A DNA stretch of 35,749 nucleotides from Litorilinea aerophila (GTDB taxonomy: Bacteria; Chloroflexota; Anaerolineae; Caldilineales; Caldilineaceae), in assembly GCA_945905745.1 (NCBI GenBank), contig CAMDQF010000026.1, positions 1 through 35,749 on the forward strand, in the 5' to 3' direction. Made by a program: the position numbers and the translations under genes. Within the stretch, counting starts at the first letter, position 1. The number at the start of each line of letters is the position of its first letter. Below, piece by piece: positions 32,872 through 35,749 of the stretch. A model generated the notes under the pieces. That model saw nothing but the letters and a program-made list of their open reading frames with translations. It made no database searches and was not told the DNA's origin.

Positions 32872-33544
32872 TACTATCACTCTGGCCCCCGAGAAGCTGG
32901 AAAATGAAGAAAGCCGTCCGCCCCTTCTTTTTGCTCTGCCCAAAGGGCGGCTGGCGGATCAGAGCCTGGAACTGTTGGAACGGGCCGGCCTTTCCGGACC
33001 GGTGGATTTGAAGAGCCGCAAGCTGGTGCTACCCAACGGGGACAACAGCATCGGCTATGTGATGGCGAAGCCCTGGGATGTGCCTACACTCGTCGAGTAC
33101 GGCGCGGCGGATGTGGGCATCTGTGGGCTGGATGTGCTGCGGGAGAGCGGGCGGCGGGTCCACGAACCCCTGCGCCTGCCCTTCGGTCATTGCCGCCTGA
33201 GCGTGGCTGGCCCCAAAGATCGCCCGGACACACCCCTGCGCTACGCCAGCCAGCCCCGCATCGCCACCAAATTTCCCCGGCTGACCCAGGAATTTTTCCG
33301 CAAGCGGGGGGTCAACGCCGAAGTCATCGGCCTTTCCGGTTCGGTGGAATTGGGGCCTGTGCTGGGCCTGGCCGATCTGATTGTGGACCTGGTGGAGACA
33401 GGCACGACCCTGCGGGCCAACGGTCTGGTGGAGATCCGCACAATCCTGGATGTGCAGGCGGTGCTGATCGTCAATCGGGCTGCCTATCAGTTGAAGAGTG
33501 AGCAGATTCAGGGAATTATCGAGCGGGTGCGGGCAATTATCTGA
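32864..33544 (+). CDS. hisG: ATP phosphoribosyltransferase catalytic subunit, short form HisG
   Basis: A 226-residue enzyme that joins ATP and PRPP in the first step of histidine synthesis. FALPKGRLADQSLELL at the N-terminus, GAADVGICGLDVLRESG, and the PRPP-binding loop DLVETGTTLRANGL are diagnostic. The protein ends right after the catalytic domain, so it is the short form that needs HisZ, encoded directly upstream. The ATG at 32864 overlaps the hisZ stop (ATGAGTAA), which suggests coupled synthesis of the two subunits. No other his genes are in the window. Confidence 0.95.
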   Translation: MSNTITLAPEKLENEESRPPLLFALPKGRLADQSLELLERAGLSGPVDLKSRKLVLPNGDNSIGYVMAKPWDVPTLVEYGAADVGICGLDVLRESGRRVHEPLRLPFGHCRLSVAGPKDRPDTPLRYASQPRIATKFPRLTQEFFRKRGVNAEVIGLSGSVELGPVLGLADLIVDLVETGTTLRANGLVEIRTILDVQAVLIVNRAAYQLKSEQIQGIIERVRAII

Positions 33545-33589
33545 GATGATCAGACGATGGGGGCATTCGTATCCCATCATCCGATCATC
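33545..33589. repeat. Inverted repeat right after the hisG stop
   Basis: Arms 33545-33561 and 33573-33589 (17 nt) pair with two mismatches. The loop contains gcattcgt, and the ten bases gggcattcgt at 33561-33570 are identical to 26411-26420. A ctctttt tract follows shortly, so it may work as a terminator. Confidence 0.8.
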
Positions 33590-33611
33590 CCATCCTCTTT
33601 TGGGGAAACCT

Positions 33612-34139
33612 ATGGCCGAAATCATCGAATCGAAAATTATCCCCAGCGTCAAATTCGCCGTCCTGCGTGCCTTTGCCGACGAGCGGGGGCGCTTCATCGA
33701 GACCTTCCGCAAGGAGTGGTTTCCGGAGCGGAGTTGGGAACGGGTGCAGACCAACCGCAGCGACTCCCAAGCCGGGGTGCTGCGCGGGCTGCATCACCAC
33801 CGCCAGCAGGTGGACTACTGGTATTGTGCCTTTGGCACGCTTCGAGTAGCCCTGGCCGATGTACGCCCGGACTCGCCCAGCTATCTGAAGACGGAAATCG
33901 TCGAGATCGGCGACGCCAACCAGATGGGTGTCTTTATCCCCGTCGGTGTGGCCCACGGTTTTGTGGCCCTGACCAACGCCACTTTGACGTATATCGTAGA
34001 CAACTACTACGACGGCGCGGACGAACTGGGCGTAGCCTGGGACGATCCGACCCTCGCCATTGACTGGGGCGTGACGGAGCCGATTCTCTCGCCGCGGGAC
34101 AAGCAGAACCAGCGGCTGACGATTTCTGATTCTTTGTAA
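33612..34139 (+). CDS. dTDP-4-dehydrorhamnose 3,5-epimerase family protein (RmlC-like)
   Basis: A 175-residue cupin-fold sugar epimerase, used in deoxysugar synthesis for surface polysaccharides. The N-terminal FADERGRFIETFRKEWF and VQTNRSDSQAGVLRGLHHH are family motifs, with the probable catalytic His at 61. GVFIPVGVAHGFVAL and the closing DPTLAIDW also fit. The run HHHRQQVDYW differs from the common LHYQ of RmlC, so another dTDP-sugar or a different epimerisation is possible. ATG at 33612 is preceded by GGGGAA. No rmlA, rmlB or rmlD is nearby. Confidence 0.85.
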   Translation: MAEIIESKIIPSVKFAVLRAFADERGRFIETFRKEWFPERSWERVQTNRSDSQAGVLRGLHHHRQQVDYWYCAFGTLRVALADVRPDSPSYLKTEIVEIGDANQMGVFIPVGVAHGFVALTNATLTYIVDNYYDGADELGVAWDDPTLAIDWGVTEPILSPRDKQNQRLTISDSL

Positions 34140-34180
34140 AAACGGATAGAAAAGAAGACGTAAAAGCGCTATCCGTGTTT
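34140..34180. repeat. Degenerate acggata palindrome
   Basis: aaacggata (34140-34148) and tatccgtgttt (34170-34180) are complementary except for a bulge. They are related in wording to the palindromes at 176-242 and 6328-6388. It begins within a base of the epimerase stop codon. Confidence 0.6.
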
Positions 34181-34227
34181 ACAACACCTCCATTGCTTCT
34201 GGCCCTACCACAATTGGGAATTCCGCC

Positions 34228-34629
34228 GTGTTCACCACCTGGAAAGCCCGTGTCCGCCAACTCAAAGTCGAGAGCTACGCCCTCTACCTGGCCTGCCGGG
34301 ACCCGCGCACGCCCTGGTATGCGCGTCTGTTGGCCGGGGCGGTCGTAGCCTACGCATTCAGCCCCCTTGATCTCATCCCCGATCCCATCCCCATTCTTGG
34401 CTACCTGGACGATCTGGTACTCGTCCCCGCGGGCATCCTCTTGGCCCGGCGGTTGATTCCGCCCGCTGTCCTGGCTGAGAGCCGGGTACAGGCCGCCGCT
34501 TTGATGGCCCAGGGCAAGCCGGTGAATTGGATAGCCGCCGGTGTGATTGTCGTTGTCTGGCTGGCAGTCGCCTTCTGGCTGGTGCGCGTGGCGTTGAACG
34601 CGGGTATCCTAGCTGCTTGGGGAAGCTGA
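34228..34629 (+). CDS. YkvA/DUF1232 family membrane protein
   Basis: A 133-residue protein with the DUF1232 core: [20 protein letters not shown] then [19 protein letters not shown] (about 32-70). This is a membrane-associated hairpin. A second hydrophobic helix lies near the C-terminus ([20 protein letters not shown]). Function unknown. The start is GTG at 34228, with GGGAA about 8 nt upstream. The stop (34627-34629) is 10 bp before an inverted heptamer array. Confidence 0.85.
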   Translation: MFTTWKARVRQLKVESYALYLACRDPRTPWYARLLAGAVVAYAFSPLDLIPDPIPILGYLDDLVLVPAGILLARRLIPPAVLAESRVQAAALMAQGKPVNWIAAGVIVVVWLAVAFWLVRVALNAGILAAWGS

Positions 34630-34638
34630 GGCAAAATC

Positions 34639-34722
34639 GGGACTGGGGATCGGGGACTGGGGACTGGGGATCGGGAACTCCCAGTCCCCAGTCTCCGGTC
34701 CCCAGTCTCCAATCCCTTATCC
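34639..34722. repeat. Inverted heptanucleotide arrays, G-rich then C-rich
   Basis: Twelve 7-mers without slippage: gggactg, gggatcg, gggactg, gggactg, gggatcg, ggaactc, then ccagtcc, ccagtct, ccggtcc, ccagtct, ccaatcc, cttatcc. The two halves are near-complementary and can form a long hairpin; the G-rich half could instead form a G-quadruplex. The unit family is shared with the block inside the restriction gene. Confidence 0.93.
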
Positions 34723-34913
34723 CAACCCGTAGTATCCGAATTTTAGCCACGAAGGCGCAAAGCCGCAAGGAAAAATGTTACCCTATCCCCCAAGCGGGTT
34801 GCAATAGACCTCTACTTCGGGTAGGATCAATGGGCGAACTGCAAATTGCGAACGAGCAAGCTGCCACTTTCGACTTGCCACCTTCCACCTTTCACCCCAC
34901 GGAGAAAAAATCC

Positions 34914-35687
34914 ATGACTGTCCTTTTTGCCGAAATGAGCCGCGAACATATCCGGTCGCTTGCACCCACTGGCCTGGCCATCCTGCCCACCGCATCCATC
35001 GAACAGCACGGACCCCATCTGGCAGTCAGCACAGATACCGTCCTCTGTTCGACTGTGGCCCAGCTATCTGCGGAACTGGCCGCGTCCCAGATTCCCGTCG
35101 TTGTCACCCCAACCCTGGCCTTTGGCAATTCCCACCACCACTTCCCTTTTCCCGGCGTCCTCTCCCTCACCAGTGAAAACTATTACCTGGCGGTGACCGA
35201 TGTGGTAGAGGGGCTGATCAAAAGCGGCTTCCGCAAAATTCTCATCCTCAACGGCCACGGGGGCAATACCGATTCCAACCGGGTGGTGGGGCTGGACATC
35301 GCCAACCTGCGCAACCACCCGGTGACGATTGCCGCGGCGGCTTACTGGGATGTGGCCCGGCCTGCGATTGTAGCGAAGGGGTTGATAGCGGGCGAGCGCA
35401 TCCCCGGCCACGCGGGACGCTTTGAGACAGCCCTGATGATGGCAATCCGGCCCGATCTGGTCTTTGCCGACGGGCTTGCCCAGACCGAAGATGTATCGAA
35501 GAAGGAGTTGGGGCTGATGGTTCCCCTGACTGGGGCCACAGTGCAGATCAACGGCGCTTGGGGCGCGGGTCCGGGCTACACAGACCAGCCAGCCGCCGCC
35601 ACTGCCGAGGAAGGCAAGGCGATGCTGGAGGTGATCGTCGAGGAGGTCGCTGGCCTGCTGGTCAACTTCCACAAGATGGGGGGATGA
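34914..35687 (+). CDS. Creatininase-family amidohydrolase
   Basis: A 257-residue metal-dependent amidase. The metal-site signature is ILPTASIEQHGPHLAVSTDT, with E30, H32 and D41, followed by GNSHHHFPFPG, ILNGHGGN (H115) and RFETALMMAIRPDLV (E171). True creatininases have a glutamate in NGHxEN; here the motif is NGHGGN, as in many family members with other substrates, including peptide-maturing MftE. I would not call this creatinine hydrolase, and no mycofactocin genes are present. The ATG at 34914 has GGAG about 9 nt upstream; upstream in-frame codons run through repeats and are rejected. Confidence 0.87.
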   Translation: MTVLFAEMSREHIRSLAPTGLAILPTASIEQHGPHLAVSTDTVLCSTVAQLSAELAASQIPVVVTPTLAFGNSHHHFPFPGVLSLTSENYYLAVTDVVEGLIKSGFRKILILNGHGGNTDSNRVVGLDIANLRNHPVTIAAAAYWDVARPAIVAKGLIAGERIPGHAGRFETALMMAIRPDLVFADGLAQTEDVSKKELGLMVPLTGATVQINGAWGAGPGYTDQPAAATAEEGKAMLEVIVEEVAGLLVNFHKMGG

Positions 35688-35707
35688 AAAGATTGTAGGT
35701 TGGGTTG

Positions 35708-35749
35708 TCGCCCCGGATGAGCAGCAGTTACCGTTCACATCCGGGGCGA
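35708..35749. repeat. Perfect inverted repeat at the right window edge
   Basis: tcgccccggatg (35708-35719) and catccggggcga (35738-35749) are exact reverse complements. The right arm touches the window end, so the repeat may be longer. It lies just after the creatininase-family gene. Confidence 0.8.

Overview
This 35.7 kb window carries 34 protein-coding genes and one toxin-gene remnant, in alternating same-strand blocks. I saw no rRNA, tRNA, CRISPR array, transposase or phage gene. The best guess is a GC-rich Chloroflexota chromosome (Anaerolineae/Caldilineae-like). This rests on gene content recalled from that group: a long siroheme reductase, a short HisG paired with HisZ, Ala/Pro-rich lipoprotein linkers on the ABC binding protein, small toxin-antitoxin genes, and intergenic space full of palindromic and tandem repeats. 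It is an inference from pattern, not a database result.

Layout. (1) 1-12419, minus strand: the start of an unknown small protein, a nitrite/sulfite reductase with an extra helical C-terminal domain, an FtsX-type ABC permease without its ATPase, and a complete dipeptide/oligopeptide-type ABC importer (binding lipoprotein, two permeases, two ATPases). A perfect 50-bp palindrome lies between the binding-protein gene and the first permease. (2) 12913-18767, plus: a PNPOx-family FMN-binding protein coupled to a GNAT acetyltransferase, a lipoprotein M16 zinc protease, a higBA toxin-antitoxin pair, a lone Phd-like antitoxin, and an alpha/beta hydrolase. (3) 18841-21769, minus: three small genes led by a DUF6295-like protein, a dienelactone hydrolase, a SRPBCC protein and a DUF1697 protein. 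(4) 21967-29599, plus: a secreted-domain-like protein of unknown role, a single-chain type IIG restriction-modification enzyme, a YjhG/YagF-type dehydratase (xylonate dehydratase family), a small basic protein, and an OsmC peroxidase. (5) 29642-30394, minus: a class I glutamine-amidotransferase-like hydrolase. (6) 30603-35687, plus: an AbrB-type antitoxin with a truncated PIN toxin, an FmdB zinc ribbon, hisZ-hisG, an RmlC-type epimerase, a YkvA/DUF1232 membrane protein and a creatininase-family hydrolase.

The most striking feature is not a gene. Nearly every gene boundary holds a repeat of one of a few recurring classes. One class is tandem heptanucleotides kept in exact 7-nt register even when the unit changes, for example at 3259-3342, 13874-13950, 19722-19822 and 34639-34722. 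Several form head-to-head inverted arrays. They press up against, or supply, the stop codons of genes. One 42-nt heptamer block sits in frame inside the restriction enzyme gene (25179-25220). They resemble the short tandemly repeated repetitive (STRR) heptamers known from filamentous cyanobacteria. How they spread, and what they do, cannot be read from this window.
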